A model generated the notes under the pieces. That model saw nothing but the letters and a program-made list of their open reading frames with translations. It was not told the DNA's origin and made no database searches. Shown here in pieces: positions 1 to 12,422 of a stretch of 64,000 nt of DNA. The stretch's first letter is position 1, and the number at the start of each line of letters is the position of its first letter. Both the position numbers and the translations under genes were made by a program. Source of the DNA: Actinokineospora xionganensis (GTDB lineage: Bacteria > Actinomycetota > Actinomycetes > Mycobacteriales > Pseudonocardiaceae); NCBI RefSeq assembly GCF_014323725.1, contig NZ_JABVED010000001.1, forward strand, positions 44,505 through 108,504. The letters run 5' to 3'.

Positions 1-4061
<4,061 letters not shown>

Positions 4062-4086
4062 CGACCATCAAAGGGGAGCCGATTTC

Positions 4087-6444
4087 GTGCACACGCCCAC
4101 TGAGCCGCAGCAGCCGCTCGAGGTGGAGGGGCGGGTGGGCGAGAACGGCGACAACGCCACTGCTGGGCTGGAGAGACTGGCCGAGACTGTGCGCGCCCTG
4201 CGCGCGCAGGTCGAGCGGGCACGCATCGGCGCGGACACCCGCGGGCTGATCGAGCTGGCCAAGGGTGTGCTGGTGGAACGCCTGCACATCGGGCCGGCTG
4301 AGGCGGCCCGGCAGGTCAGCACCCTGGCCGAGCAGGCCGGTCTGTCCCAGGCCGAACTGGCCGCCGACATCGTCAACCGCACCGCGCGCGACGGATTCGC
4401 CCAGCTGCTGATCGACGAGATCGCCGACCCGCCGCCCGAGGTCGGCGCCCGGCTGCGCACCGCCGAGAGCGGGGTGCTGGCCGCGGGCGACGTCCAGGCC
4501 GTCACCGAGGCGATCCTCGAACACGCCCTCGCACCTCTGGGCGCGACCGCCGCCGCCGTGTGGACCGTCGACCTCGACGCCTCGCTCACCCTGGCGGGCG
4601 CGGTCGGCTTCAACCCCGACGAGATCGAACGGTGGCACTACGTCCCACCCGGGGTCACCACCGCCGCGAGCAGCGCGCTCACCAGCAGGCGCACGATCTG
4701 GATCCGCGGCGGCGACTCCGGCGTCCTGCCGTCCATCGGCGGCGCGCAGTTCCGCGAGGGCGGGCGCGTGGCGACCCTGGCCACCTCCGGCGGCCGCATC
4801 CGCGGTGTCCTGGAGATCTGCTGGCCGACGGCGATGCCCACGCAGCCACCGCAGGTGGTCCGCCAGATCGACGCGCTGGCCGAGCTGTGCGGGCACGCCA
4901 TCGAGACCCGGCCGGAGTCCGCGGTCCAGGCGCCGCGCGCAGACCTGACCGCGCTCGCCGACGCGATGCTGGATCCGGCGATGGTCCTGGTGCCCGAACT
5001 GGACGAGGGGGGTGCAGTCATCGACTTCCGCGTCCACCACGCCAACGCCCGGTTCGTCGACCCGGAGGGCAGGCAGCGCGCCTCCGTCGTCGGCGCGACC
5101 CTGCTGGAGGCCTACCCGGTGGCGGCGGGGAAGTCGGCCCTGTACGACACCGTCGCCGAGGTCCACGCCACCGGCGCGCCATTCCGCGCCGAGCGGCTCG
5201 CGCTGAGCGTGTCGATCGACCAGCCGCCGCTGACCGAGCTGGAGGCGCTGAGCGTCAGCCGGATCGGCGGGGGAGTACTGATCACCTGGCGGCCCCAGGA
5301 CGAGTCGGCGAAGTCGACGATCCTGCTCAGCCACGCCCAGCGGCTCAGCCAGGTCGGCGGCTTCGACGAGGACAAGATCACCGGCGAGATCACCTGGACC
5401 AGCGAGCTGTACGCGCTCTACGGGCTGCCCGAGACCGAGGGGCCGATTCCGCTGGCCGACCTGGCCGAACACGCCCACCCGGACGACTCGGCGGCCATCA
5501 CGCGGTTCCTGCGCACGCTGCTGCACCACGGCCGCCCGGCGTCGACGGTGTTCCGGATGCGCAGGCCCGACGGCGCCTACCGGCACAGCCGGGTGATCGC
5601 CGAGCCGCTGCTCGATCCCAGCTCCGGGCTTGTCGCCGTGCGCGGCGCCTACCAGGACATCTCCGCGCAGCACTGGACCGAGGTCGCGCTCGCGGCCACC
5701 CGTGACCAGCTCGTCCTCACCGAGCAGGAGTCCGCCGAGCGCAACCGGCTGGCCCTGCAGCTGCAGCGGGCCATCATGCCGTCCACCCACGACCCGATCG
5801 AGCTGCCCGACCTGCGCATCGCCGTGCGGTACCGGCCCGCGGAGAAGGACCACCTGGTCGGCGGCGACTGGTATGACGCGGTGGTCCTGCCGTCGGGTCA
5901 GCTGCTGATCTCCGTCGGCGACATCGCGGGCCACGGCATCGACGCGGCCACCGGCATGGTCGTGCTCCGCAACGCCCTGCGCGGCCTCGCCGCCACGGGG
6001 GCGGCGCCGAACCAGCTGTTGACCTGGCTCAACAACGTCGCGGGCAACCTCGCCGACCATGTGCTGGCCACCGCGCTGTGCGGCCTCTACGACCCGGAGA
6101 CGCGCGTGCTGCGCTGGGCCAGGGCCGGGCACCTGCCGCCGGTGCTGGTCCGCGACGGGCACGCGAACACGCTGCCGATGCTCAAGGGGCTGCTGCTGGG
6201 TGTCAAGGCCGACGCCGAGTACGAGCTGGGCGAGGTGCGGCTGCGCGAGGACGACGTCCTGGTGATGTACACCGACGGGCTGATCGAGCGGCGCACCGCG
6301 TCCCTCGACGACTCGCTCGACCATCTGCTCGACATCGTCAGCACCTCCGCGATCGACCTCGACCAGCGCTTGGACCGGCTGCTGCTGCACTGCGACGCCG
6401 ACACCGACGACGACGCCTGCATCGTCGGCATCCAGGTGCGGTGA
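4087..6444 (+). CDS. Multidomain PP2C/SpoIIE-type serine phosphatase with ANTAR-like, GAF and PAS regions
   Basis: This 785-residue protein probably dephosphorylates a phospho-STAS anti-anti-sigma factor. The first 100 residues include an ANTAR-like helical segment (RGLIELAKGVLVERLHIG, about 53-97). A GAF-like region (about 120-270), a PAS-like segment, a second PAS with WTSELYALYGLPE (about 425-530) and a C-terminal SpoIIE PP2C domain (about 570-785) follow. Metal-binding motifs are visible: GGDWYDA, GDIAGHG, MYTDGLIERR and TDDDACIVGI. The GTG start at 4087 is preceded by AAGGGGAG about 8 bases upstream. It lies 25 bp after the hybrid kinase and is probably co-transcribed with it. The likely substrate is the STAS protein encoded next, by inference from order. 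Confidence 0.9.
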   Translation: MHTPTEPQQPLEVEGRVGENGDNATAGLERLAETVRALRAQVERARIGADTRGLIELAKGVLVERLHIGPAEAARQVSTLAEQAGLSQAELAADIVNRTARDGFAQLLIDEIADPPPEVGARLRTAESGVLAAGDVQAVTEAILEHALAPLGATAAAVWTVDLDASLTLAGAVGFNPDEIERWHYVPPGVTTAASSALTSRRTIWIRGGDSGVLPSIGGAQFREGGRVATLATSGGRIRGVLEICWPTAMPTQPPQVVRQIDALAELCGHAIETRPESAVQAPRADLTALADAMLDPAMVLVPELDEGGAVIDFRVHHANARFVDPEGRQRASVVGATLLEAYPVAAGKSALYDTVAEVHATGAPFRAERLALSVSIDQPPLTELEALSVSRIGGGVLITWRPQDESAKSTILLSHAQRLSQVGGFDEDKITGEITWTSELYALYGLPETEGPIPLADLAEHAHPDDSAAITRFLRTLLHHGRPASTVFRMRRPDGAYRHSRVIAEPLLDPSSGLVAVRGAYQDISAQHWTEVALAATRDQLVLTEQESAERNRLALQLQRAIMPSTHDPIELPDLRIAVRYRPAEKDHLVGGDWYDAVVLPSGQLLISVGDIAGHGIDAATGMVVLRNALRGLAATGAAPNQLLTWLNNVAGNLADHVLATALCGLYDPETRVLRWARAGHLPPVLVRDGHANTLPMLKGLLLGVKADAEYELGEVRLREDDVLVMYTDGLIERRTASLDDSLDHLLDIVSTSAIDLDQRLDRLLLHCDADTDDDACIVGIQVR

Positions 6445-6551
6445 TCACCCGCTGAAGGGGCGGACGGGGGCGGAACCTATACGCTTTGCCAGGATCGTGT
6501 GTCCCGAACACAGGCACGACTGCTGGTTCCAGCGCGCTGGAGGCGTCCGCG

Positions 6552-6899
6552 ATGACCAAGGCTCCGATGAACACGACCACCGAACGCGCAGGCGACTCGG
6601 TCCTCGTGCGGGTCGTGGGTGAAGTCGACCTCGCCACGGCCGCGGAACTCAAAGGTGTGCTCGCCGCGGCGGCCGATCTGGGCGATGCCCGCGTCCTCGT
6701 CGCCGACCTCAGCGATGTGACGTTCTTCGGGTCCGCGGGTCTGACCGTGTTGCTCACCGCGCACGAGCGCGGCTGTGAGACTGGTGTGCCGTTCGTCGTC
6801 GTCCCGGGTGTGGACAGCTCCGCCCGCCGAATCCTGGAGATCACCGAGATGCTCGAGGTGCTGACCACGGCCGACTCGGTGGACTCGGCCATCAGCTGA
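6552..6899 (+). CDS. STAS-domain anti-sigma factor antagonist
   Basis: A 115-residue single STAS domain. The phosphorylatable serine is S61 in DVTFFGSAGLTVL, the hallmark of SpoIIAA/RsbV-like antagonists that bind anti-sigma kinases when unphosphorylated. The ATG at 6552 has GGAGG eight bases upstream; an in-frame start at 6486 lacks a site. It is 107 bp downstream of the PP2C gene on the same strand, the usual place for the phosphatase's substrate. No anti-sigma kinase or sigma factor is adjacent here; the nearest lie at 39-40.5 kb. Confidence 0.88.
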   Translation: MTKAPMNTTTERAGDSVLVRVVGEVDLATAAELKGVLAAAADLGDARVLVADLSDVTFFGSAGLTVLLTAHERGCETGVPFVVVPGVDSSARRILEITEMLEVLTTADSVDSAIS

Positions 6900-7980
6900 C
6901 CGTTCGTTGAATCTCAGTGATTCTTCCTGCTTCGTTGACCGTTGCTCCGGCGGGCCGGAGCCTGATGTGGTCTCCACAGGCGTTTTGTCTCTCCGGGGAA
7001 CCTCCCGGCGAGAAGACCAGCTCAACCGGCATTGGCGAGCATTGCCGCGAGCAGGTTGGTGGCGGCGTTGCGGTCGCGGTCGTGGACCGCACCGCACCCA
7101 CCGCAGGTCCAGGCCCGGTCGGCGAGGTGAGCCCACCATGGCGCTGCCCACATCCGGGGGTGGAGCAGGTTTTGGAACTGTGCAACCAGCGGTCGGCTTT
7201 CCACATCCGCGACCCGTAGCACGCTGTCTTGTAGTCGAGTTGGCGGGCGAACTCGCCCCACCCGGCATCAGAGATCGCCCGGGCAACCTGCGGTTGCCTC
7301 CATCCCGATGATGTTGAGGGTTTCCATCGCGATGGCCGACTTGGTTCTCGCCAGCCCCGTGGTGGTCTTGTGCAGGAAATCAGTGCGCCGGTTGGCGACC
7401 CGCAGATGCACCCGGGCTACCCGCGCGCCGTTTGGCTCGGTTCGCCGGCCCCATTTGGGACCGGGCCAGCGCCTTGTTCGCCCTCCGCAGCTTCCGCAGC
7501 CCGGCTTTGAGCGGCTTCGGCGCGTGGATTTCGGTGAGCGTGCCGTCACTGTCGACGATGGTTGCGAAGGTGGTCAGACCGAGGTCCACCGTGCTCGCGT
7601 TTACGCCACGACGGGAACCCGACCTCGCGTCCCTTGCGTCTGCCCCTGCGGGAGTCGAAGAAAGTGCGGAACCCGGCCGCCATCACTCGACACGCCTCCT
7701 TCGGCACCCGGGAGGACAACCCGGCCTCGACAAACCACGGGAACCGGTCGGGGTGCGCGACACGCCACGCCGACTCCAACTCCGGAGCCGACCACGGCAC
7801 CAAGGTCAACTCGTCCTCGGGTATCCCGTAGGTCTGCTCCGCCGCACGCTGATCAAGGGCCGCCTTGACCCGTTCCAACGCGAAATTCTCCCCCAACCGC
7901 GACAACCCGGCGTGCTGCCCCAACCGGACCCGCTGCTCCTCGGTCGGGGCCAACTCCACCCGAAACCCCTGCTTACTCAC
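6895..7980 (-). pseudogene. tnpB: Degenerate tnpB (IS605 OrfB-like RNA-guided nuclease) remnant
   Basis: TnpB pieces follow one another on the minus strand in changing frames. There is an N-terminal helical part (from GTG at 7980, VSKQGFRVELAPTEEQ), RuvC-I (DLGLTTFATIVDSDG, near 7585), RVARVHLRVANRRTDFLHK and the second acidic motif ETLNIIGM (near 7430-7300). A zinc-finger half KADRWLHSSKTCSTPGC (near 7200-7150), its partner AWTCGGCGAVHDRDRNAATNLL with the third RuvC acid (near 7110-7030), and a C-tail ending near 6925 complete the series. At least four frameshifts are needed, and roughly 100 codons before RuvC-I are missing. It cannot make active nuclease. No tnpA was seen. Its right end abuts the STAS stop codon. 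Confidence 0.85.
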
Positions 7981-8258
7981 CGCTGAACCCCACCGGGGCA
8001 ACGCACTCGTGCGCGCACCCTCGCTCGCCGCGCAGACCGCAGATCACACACCATCCCAGATCACTCTGCACCGCTGCTGACACCCTCCCGGGGCGACCAC
8101 AAGCACGCTCCGACCACCCACCGACAAAATGGGTGACCCGACGCGCACGCGACCGGACAACCCAGCCCCCCGCGATCCGACAGCCATGATGAAGAACGTC
8201 AAATGAACACCGACGATCGCCGATTAAGGCCCCGGCAGATGCCAAGCCCGGACATACA

Positions 8259-8296
8259 CCGGGCCCCGACGACCATGACGGTCAGTCGGGGCCCGG
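8259..8296. terminator. Strong hairpin, probable bidirectional terminator
   Basis: CCGGGCCCCGAC at 8259-8270 pairs perfectly with 8285-8296. The loop adds a GACC/GGTC helix (8271-8274 with 8280-8283) and leaves one bulged A. There is no U-tract, as is common for actinomycete terminators. It could instead be a palindromic end of the old IS605-type element. Confidence 0.5.
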
Positions 8297-8324
8297 GGTG
8301 CCCGGCGGCGGGCCGAATAAGTTC

Positions 8325-8349
8325 GGTTGGGACGAGGTCCAGCGGGTAT
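8325..8349 (+). promoter_or_regulatory. SigF/SigB-type promoter candidate
   Basis: GGTT (8325-8328), a 15-base spacer and GGGTAT (8344-8349) match the actinobacterial SigF/SigB consensus GnTT-N15-GGGTAT. It would start transcription about 120 bp upstream of the MmpS-like gene at 8475. Confidence 0.5.
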
Positions 8350-8474
8350 GTACCCGGGCTTGCCCGATCTCACACGTGGTTCGGGAAAAAATCTCCACCG
8401 GTTTCGAACCCCTTCGGGTGTCGATCCGGTTCTCGGCTGGTGACCTGCGGCGATGCCCGGTTGATTAGGGAACC

Positions 8475-8930
8475 ATGACTCGCAAATCCGTGATCACGAC
8501 CGTGCTCGTCCTCCTCGGGGTGGCGGTGCTGGGCGTCGGTGTCGTCCTCGCCTACGACGCGTTCCGGACCCGCAAGATCGACTCCTACGCGATCACCTAC
8601 GAGGTGACGGTCGAGGGGGCGGGCGGCATCCGCAAGGTCGAGTACACGGCGGTGCCCGACGGGCAGCACCGGACCGCCGACCCGACCACCCGCACCGACG
8701 AGACCCCGACGGCGCAGCCGTGGAGCCGCGACGTGATCATCCCGGCGGGCCGTCAGGCCAGGCTCACCGTCACCCCGGCGGAAGGCGCGGTCGTCGGGTG
8801 CAAGATCGTCCTGGACAAGGACCTGGGCAGCCCGAAGACGAAGACCCTCACCGAGAACAGGGCGCCCGCGGCCGGGCAGCCCATCACCTGCTCGACGACA
8901 CTCGACGACGACCAGAGGTTTCGTCGGTAA
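8475..8930 (+). CDS. MmpS-like membrane-anchored protein
   Basis: 151 residues: one N-terminal transmembrane helix (about 7-27, VITTVLVLLGVAVLGVGVVLAYDAF) followed by an extracytoplasmic beta-rich domain with two cysteines (GCKIVLD and ITCSTTL). This is the layout of MmpS accessory proteins, which assist MmpL (RND) lipid or siderophore exporters. No MmpL gene is next to it. The ATG at 8475 follows AGGGA. A SigF-type promoter candidate lies upstream and a MarR gene starts 60 bp downstream. Family assignment rests on architecture and is moderate. Confidence 0.7.
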   Translation: MTRKSVITTVLVLLGVAVLGVGVVLAYDAFRTRKIDSYAITYEVTVEGAGGIRKVEYTAVPDGQHRTADPTTRTDETPTAQPWSRDVIIPAGRQARLTVTPAEGAVVGCKIVLDKDLGSPKTKTLTENRAPAAGQPITCSTTLDDDQRFRR

Positions 8931-8944
8931 AGGGTTCGGCGCCA

Positions 8945-8963
8945 CGTACGATCAGACCGTACG
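8945..8963. promoter_or_regulatory. Inverted repeat upstream of the marR gene
   Basis: CGTACG at 8945-8950 and again at 8958-8963, separated by 7 bases, gives a 19-bp symmetric element 28 bp before the MarR start codon. CGTACG recurs in the divergent sdr/crotonase intergenic region near 10397. It is a plausible autoregulatory MarR operator, but short and untested. Confidence 0.35.
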
Positions 8964-8990
8964 CAGGCCGAACGATGAGCAGGGTGAACG

Positions 8991-9506
8991 ATGACGGAGC
9001 CGCAGCCGCTGGTCCCCGGGACGGTGGGCGACCACACGAGTTGCCTGCTGGTGAAGCTGGGACAGGTCATGTTCCGGCTGGCCGAGGAGGAACTGCCCGG
9101 CCTACGGGTGCGGCACTACAGCATCCTGCAGGCCCTCGCCGACAACGGCCCCACGCCCCAACTCGCCCTCGGCGCGTACCTGCGGATCGACCCGGCCACC
9201 ATGGTGAGCAGCCTCGACGACCTGGAGAACGCGGGCCACGCCGCCAGGGTGCGCGACCCGGGCGACCGCAGGCGGTACCTGGTGAGGATCACCGAGAGCG
9301 GCCGGACGGCGCTCGCGGGCGCCAACGAGCGCCTTGGCGAGCTGGACGACCAGGCTTTCGCCGAGCTGTCGTCGGCCGACCGCAAAGCGCTGCACCGGAT
9401 CCTGTCGAAGCTGTCCTCCGGCACCACCCTGCCCGCCGCCTTCGACGCGATCCGGGACCAGCCCGGGTCACGGAAGCTGTCGGGTTCGCAGCAGGCGTCC
9501 GCGTAG
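8991..9506 (+). CDS. MarR-family transcriptional regulator
   Basis: 171 residues with the MarR winged helix: an N-terminal dimerisation helix, then RVRHYSILQALADNG, a recognition helix in YLRIDPATMVSSLDDLENAG and the wing GDRRRYLVRITESGR (about 88-105). MarR dimers usually repress nearby genes and release DNA on binding phenolic or acyl ligands. Likely targets are its own promoter (repeat at 8945-8963) and the divergent SDR/crotonase pair to the right. The ATG at 8991 was chosen because the domain begins soon after it. The ligand is unknown. Confidence 0.85.
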   Translation: MTEPQPLVPGTVGDHTSCLLVKLGQVMFRLAEEELPGLRVRHYSILQALADNGPTPQLALGAYLRIDPATMVSSLDDLENAGHAARVRDPGDRRRYLVRITESGRTALAGANERLGELDDQAFAELSSADRKALHRILSKLSSGTTLPAAFDAIRDQPGSRKLSGSQQASA

Positions 9507-9538
9507 CCGCTCCGCGCGCGGGGACGCGGGGGCTCGGA

Positions 9539-10366
9539 TCAGAACGCGTCGAGGAAGATGTCGAGGGCGAGGTCGCCGGTGGCGCCCGCGGCGCGGTAGG
9601 GCGACAAGTCGGTGATGCCCTCCTCGGCGAGCACCTCGTCGTCGACGAAGTGGTTGCCGGTGCACTCGCGGGAATCGCGGACCAGGATGGCGTGCGCGGC
9701 GTCGGCGACGATCTGAGGGCTGCGGGACTGGTCGGCGCCGCCCAGGAGGTTGCGTACGGCCGCGGTGTCGATCAGGGTGCGCGGCCACAGCGAGTTGGCG
9801 GCGATGCCGTCGTCCTTGAACTCCTCGGCCAGCCCGATCGTGCACAGGCTCATGCCGTACTTGGCGAGCGTGTAGCCAAGGTGCGCGCCGACCCAGTGCG
9901 GGGCCAGGTTCAGCGGCGGCGACAGCGTCAGGATGTGCGGGTTCGCCGCGGCGCGCAGGTGCGGGATGGCGGCCCGGCTCAGGACGAACGTGCCGCGGGT
10001 GTTGATGTCCTGCATGAGGTCGTAGCGCTTCAGGTCGAGCTTCTCGGTGCCCGAGAGGTCGATCGCGCTGGCGTTGTTGATCACGATGTCGATACCGCCG
10101 AAGCGGTCCACGGCCTGCTCGACCGCGCTGCTGACGTCGGCGTCCTCGCGGACGTCGCCGACCACGGCGAGCGCCTGGCCACCCGCCTTCTCGATCTCCT
10201 CGGCGGCGGTGAAGACGGTGCCTTCCAGCTTCGGGTGCGGTGTCGCGGTCTTGGCGAGCAGGACCACGTTGGCGCCGTCCTGGGCCGCGCGCAGGGCGAT
10301 GGCGAGTCCGATGCCGCGGCTGCCGCCGGACATGACGATCGTCTTGCCCGCAAGGGTCCTGACCAC
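9539..10366 (-). CDS. Short-chain dehydrogenase, HSDL2-like
   Basis: 275 residues with a classical SDR fold: cofactor loop GGSRGIG (residues 14-20), INNASAI, and an active site resembling HSDL2-type enzymes, with SPPLNL at the serine region and YTLAK (YxxxK) later. The typical HSDL2 stretch GYTLAKYGMSL is present. Family members act on acyl or hydroxyacyl substrates using NAD(P); the substrate here is unknown. The GTG start has GGAGG 6-10 bases upstream. It is divergent from the crotonase gene, sharing a 103-bp AT-rich intergenic region, which suggests a joint acyl-CoA pathway and joint control. Confidence 0.85.
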   Translation of the reverse strand: MVRTLAGKTIVMSGGSRGIGLAIALRAAQDGANVVLLAKTATPHPKLEGTVFTAAEEIEKAGGQALAVVGDVREDADVSSAVEQAVDRFGGIDIVINNASAIDLSGTEKLDLKRYDLMQDINTRGTFVLSRAAIPHLRAAANPHILTLSPPLNLAPHWVGAHLGYTLAKYGMSLCTIGLAEEFKDDGIAANSLWPRTLIDTAAVRNLLGGADQSRSPQIVADAAHAILVRDSRECTGNHFVDDEVLAEEGITDLSPYRAAGATGDLALDIFLDAF

Positions 10367-10469
10367 GGCCGACCTCCAGATGTGTGCGTTCCAAATCGTA
10401 CGTATTACAAATGATATGTTTCGCTATGTCAATTTGCGCTAGTCTGCGGTTCGCGACGAGGAGGCGACG
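10367..10469. promoter_or_regulatory. Divergent promoter region between the SDR and crotonase genes
   Basis: A locally AT-rich stretch (10395-10440) in a GC-rich genome, containing CGTACGTATTAC. CGTACG is shared with the inverted repeat upstream of the MarR gene 1.4 kb away. It probably carries both promoters and possibly a MarR site. Confidence 0.4.
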
Positions 10470-11264
10470 GTGGCGGAGACGGCAGGGGCGGTACAGGTCA
10501 CCCGGGACGTCGCGGTGACCACGATCAGCATCAACCGGCCCCACGTGCGCAACGCCGTGGACCGCCCCACCGCCGAGGCGCTCGCCGAAGCCTTCCGCGC
10601 CTTCGACGCGGATCCGTCGGCATCGGTCGCCGTCCTCTACGGCGAAGGCGGGACGTTCTGCGCCGGCGCCGACCTCAAGGCGATCAGTACCGGACAGGGA
10701 AACCGGGCCGCGCCCGACGGCGACGGCCCGATGGGGATCTCTCGGATGCGACTGTCCAAACCGGTCATCGCGGCGATCAACGGGCACGCGGTGGCGGGCG
10801 GGTTGGAGCTGGCGGTGTGGGCTGACCTGCGGGTGGCTGGGGAATCGGCCGTGCTCGGGGTGTTCTGCCGTCGCTGGGGAGTGCCGCTGATCGACGGCGG
10901 GACGGTGCGGTTGCCGCGGCTGATCGGCACCAGCGTCGCGATGGACCTGATCCTGACCGGTCGCCCGGTGGACGCGGCGGAAGCCCTGCGGATCGGCTTG
11001 GTGAACCGGGTCGTGCCGGACGACCGTGTGCTGGCCGAGGCGCAGGAGTTGGCGGCGCGGATCGCCGCGTTCCCACAGACCTGCATGCGGCAGGACCGAC
11101 TGTCGGTGTTGGAACAGGAGGGACTTGACGAACGGGTGGCCCTCACCAACGAGTTCAGCCACGGCTTGGTGTCCCTGGCCGCCGACACCCTTGCGGGCGC
11201 GACCCGTTTCGCTGAGGGCGCCGGACGGCATGGCACTTTCGATGGCCCGGAAAGTCCACTGTAG
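10470..11264 (+). CDS. Crotonase/enoyl-CoA hydratase-isomerase family protein
   Basis: 264 residues with the crotonase oxyanion-hole motifs [12 protein letters not shown] and [16 protein letters not shown]. The segment that carries the catalytic glutamate in classical enoyl-CoA hydratases is shorter and reads [18 protein letters not shown], so the usual Glu is absent. A different acyl-CoA reaction, or use of the nearby Asp, is possible. The GTG start at 10470 follows a GAGGAGG site. It is divergent from the HSDL2-like SDR, which fits beta-oxidation-type chemistry. Confidence 0.85.
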   Translation: MAETAGAVQVTRDVAVTTISINRPHVRNAVDRPTAEALAEAFRAFDADPSASVAVLYGEGGTFCAGADLKAISTGQGNRAAPDGDGPMGISRMRLSKPVIAAINGHAVAGGLELAVWADLRVAGESAVLGVFCRRWGVPLIDGGTVRLPRLIGTSVAMDLILTGRPVDAAEALRIGLVNRVVPDDRVLAEAQELAARIAAFPQTCMRQDRLSVLEQEGLDERVALTNEFSHGLVSLAADTLAGATRFAEGAGRHGTFDGPESPL

Positions 11265-11344
11265 ACACTGCGGAATCGGCGGCGGAATGGGCGCTTTACC
11301 AGGCCGCCGCAGGTCCGTCGACACCAGTGCTGTTCCATGTCGGT

Positions 11345-12271
11345 ATGGACTCGAGCGTTTTGGTGCTGATGACGGATCACAGCTCGAGAGAGGGCAGCCG
11401 CAAGGTTCTGTCCCGCGCCGCCGAGAGGCTCACCGGAAAACCTCCGGTTTCGATCGACGCACGACACTTCTTCCCAGGTGGGAGCGGCAAGGTGACCGCC
11501 GTCGACGGCGGACTCCAGATTGAGGTTCCCGCCGAGAACCTGGTGGTCAGACCTTCGGCCCTGGTCATCTACGAGATACCACCGGAGAAACGCCGAGGGT
11601 TCGAGGCTGCCCAGCGGCAGCTGCACGCGTTCGGGGCCGCTTCCTTGGGCACCGACGTCGAGGCCTGGCGGGTGGCCACCGAGAAGGACCTCACTGTCGA
11701 GCGGTTCACCCGCGACGGCATCGCGCAGATGGAGACCATCAGCGTGACCGCGGACGCGAACCCGGCCGCGGTCTTCGAGCGGTTGGGCCGCGACGTCTGG
11801 GCCCGCCCGGTCGTCGGCATGGGCGGCAACGACGTCTTCCATGTCACCACCGACGAGCAGCTGAACGCCGCCACCCGCTACTACGGCGAATCCGGCCTCG
11901 GCTGGCTGATGGCTCGCGACGCGAACAACTTCACCCCCGACGGCGTCCGCCAGCAGTTCCGCGTCGTCGTGCTCGACGGGCGCGTGGTCTACGCCTGTGA
12001 GCACGTGCAGGCCCAACCCGACGCGCCGTGCAACGAGACCCGGGGTGCGGTGTCGACCAGGTTGTCACTTGATGAACTACCTCCGGAACTTCATCAGTTG
12101 GCGGTCTCGGCCACCAAGTCGCTGGGGCTCAACCTGGGCGGTGTGGACCTTGCGCTGGTGAACGGTGGCGTCGTGTTCGAGGTCAACGTGCATCCCGCGT
12201 TCAACACCTCGATCCCCGTCGAGGAGTCGTTCGCCACGCCGTACATCGAGGCCCACCTGGCGCTGCGCTAG
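11345..12271 (+). CDS. ATP-grasp (RimK-like) protein, substrate unknown
   Basis: About 308 residues from ATG 11345; an in-frame GTG at 11327 is the alternative. The C-terminal half resembles RimK-type ATP-grasp ligases: RPVVGMGGNDVF, QQFRVVVLDGRVVYA and a metal-site stretch GGVDLALVNGGVVFEVNVHPAFN. These enzymes ligate carboxylates to amines through acyl phosphates. The N-terminal region (LVLMTDHSSREGSRKVL) is a pre-ATP-grasp domain. No precursor peptide or transporter was found beside it, so a RiPP role is not supported. It ends before a hairpin at 12384-12414. Neighbours give no functional hint. Confidence 0.75.
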   Translation: MDSSVLVLMTDHSSREGSRKVLSRAAERLTGKPPVSIDARHFFPGGSGKVTAVDGGLQIEVPAENLVVRPSALVIYEIPPEKRRGFEAAQRQLHAFGAASLGTDVEAWRVATEKDLTVERFTRDGIAQMETISVTADANPAAVFERLGRDVWARPVVGMGGNDVFHVTTDEQLNAATRYYGESGLGWLMARDANNFTPDGVRQQFRVVVLDGRVVYACEHVQAQPDAPCNETRGAVSTRLSLDELPPELHQLAVSATKSLGLNLGGVDLALVNGGVVFEVNVHPAFNTSIPVEESFATPYIEAHLALR

Positions 12272-12383
12272 CTAGCGCTGGTGGTTCGTGTTGCCACATG
12301 GCACCTCGAGGCGCGTCTGGCGTTGCGGTCTAGGGTTGGAATGTGTCAGCCACGTGTCCTCGAGGCGCATGCGGTGCGCTGTA

Positions 12384-12414
12384 GCGCCGGGGCCCCGCTG
12401 TGGGACCCCGGCGC
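12384..12414. terminator. Bidirectional terminator hairpin
   Basis: GCGCCGGGG (12384-12392) pairs with CCCCGGCGC (12406-12414). CCC/GGG extends the stem across one bulged A, with a small GC-TGT loop. It sits between the convergent ATP-grasp gene and the exported-protein gene ending at 12423. Confidence 0.6.
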
Positions 12415-12422
12415 CGACTCGG

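Larger units (their letters stand above)
8002..8474. other. Intergenic region between the tnpB remnant and the MmpS-like gene
   Basis: 473 bp without a convincing gene. It holds a strong hairpin (8259-8296) and a SigF-type promoter candidate (8325-8349), both listed separately. The short open frames here have no recognisable domain and poor starts. Part of it may be the left flank of the decayed tnpB element. Confidence 0.6.

Noticed and set aside
7973-8245. 90-codon minus-strand ORF above the tnpB remnant
   Set aside because: No family, composition is random-like, and it overlaps the element end.
8350-8375. Minus-strand GGGTAC with upstream GTGT as another SigF promoter
   Set aside because: It points only at the dead tnpB and overlaps the plus-strand site, so it is probably chance.
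8395-8425. GGTTTCGAACCCC resembling a tRNA T-arm
   Set aside because: No acceptor, D or anticodon arms can be built around it.
11265-11344. Possible precursor peptide for the ATP-grasp protein (RiPP hypothesis)
   Set aside because: No start with ribosome site and no core-peptide pattern; no transporter or protease nearby.
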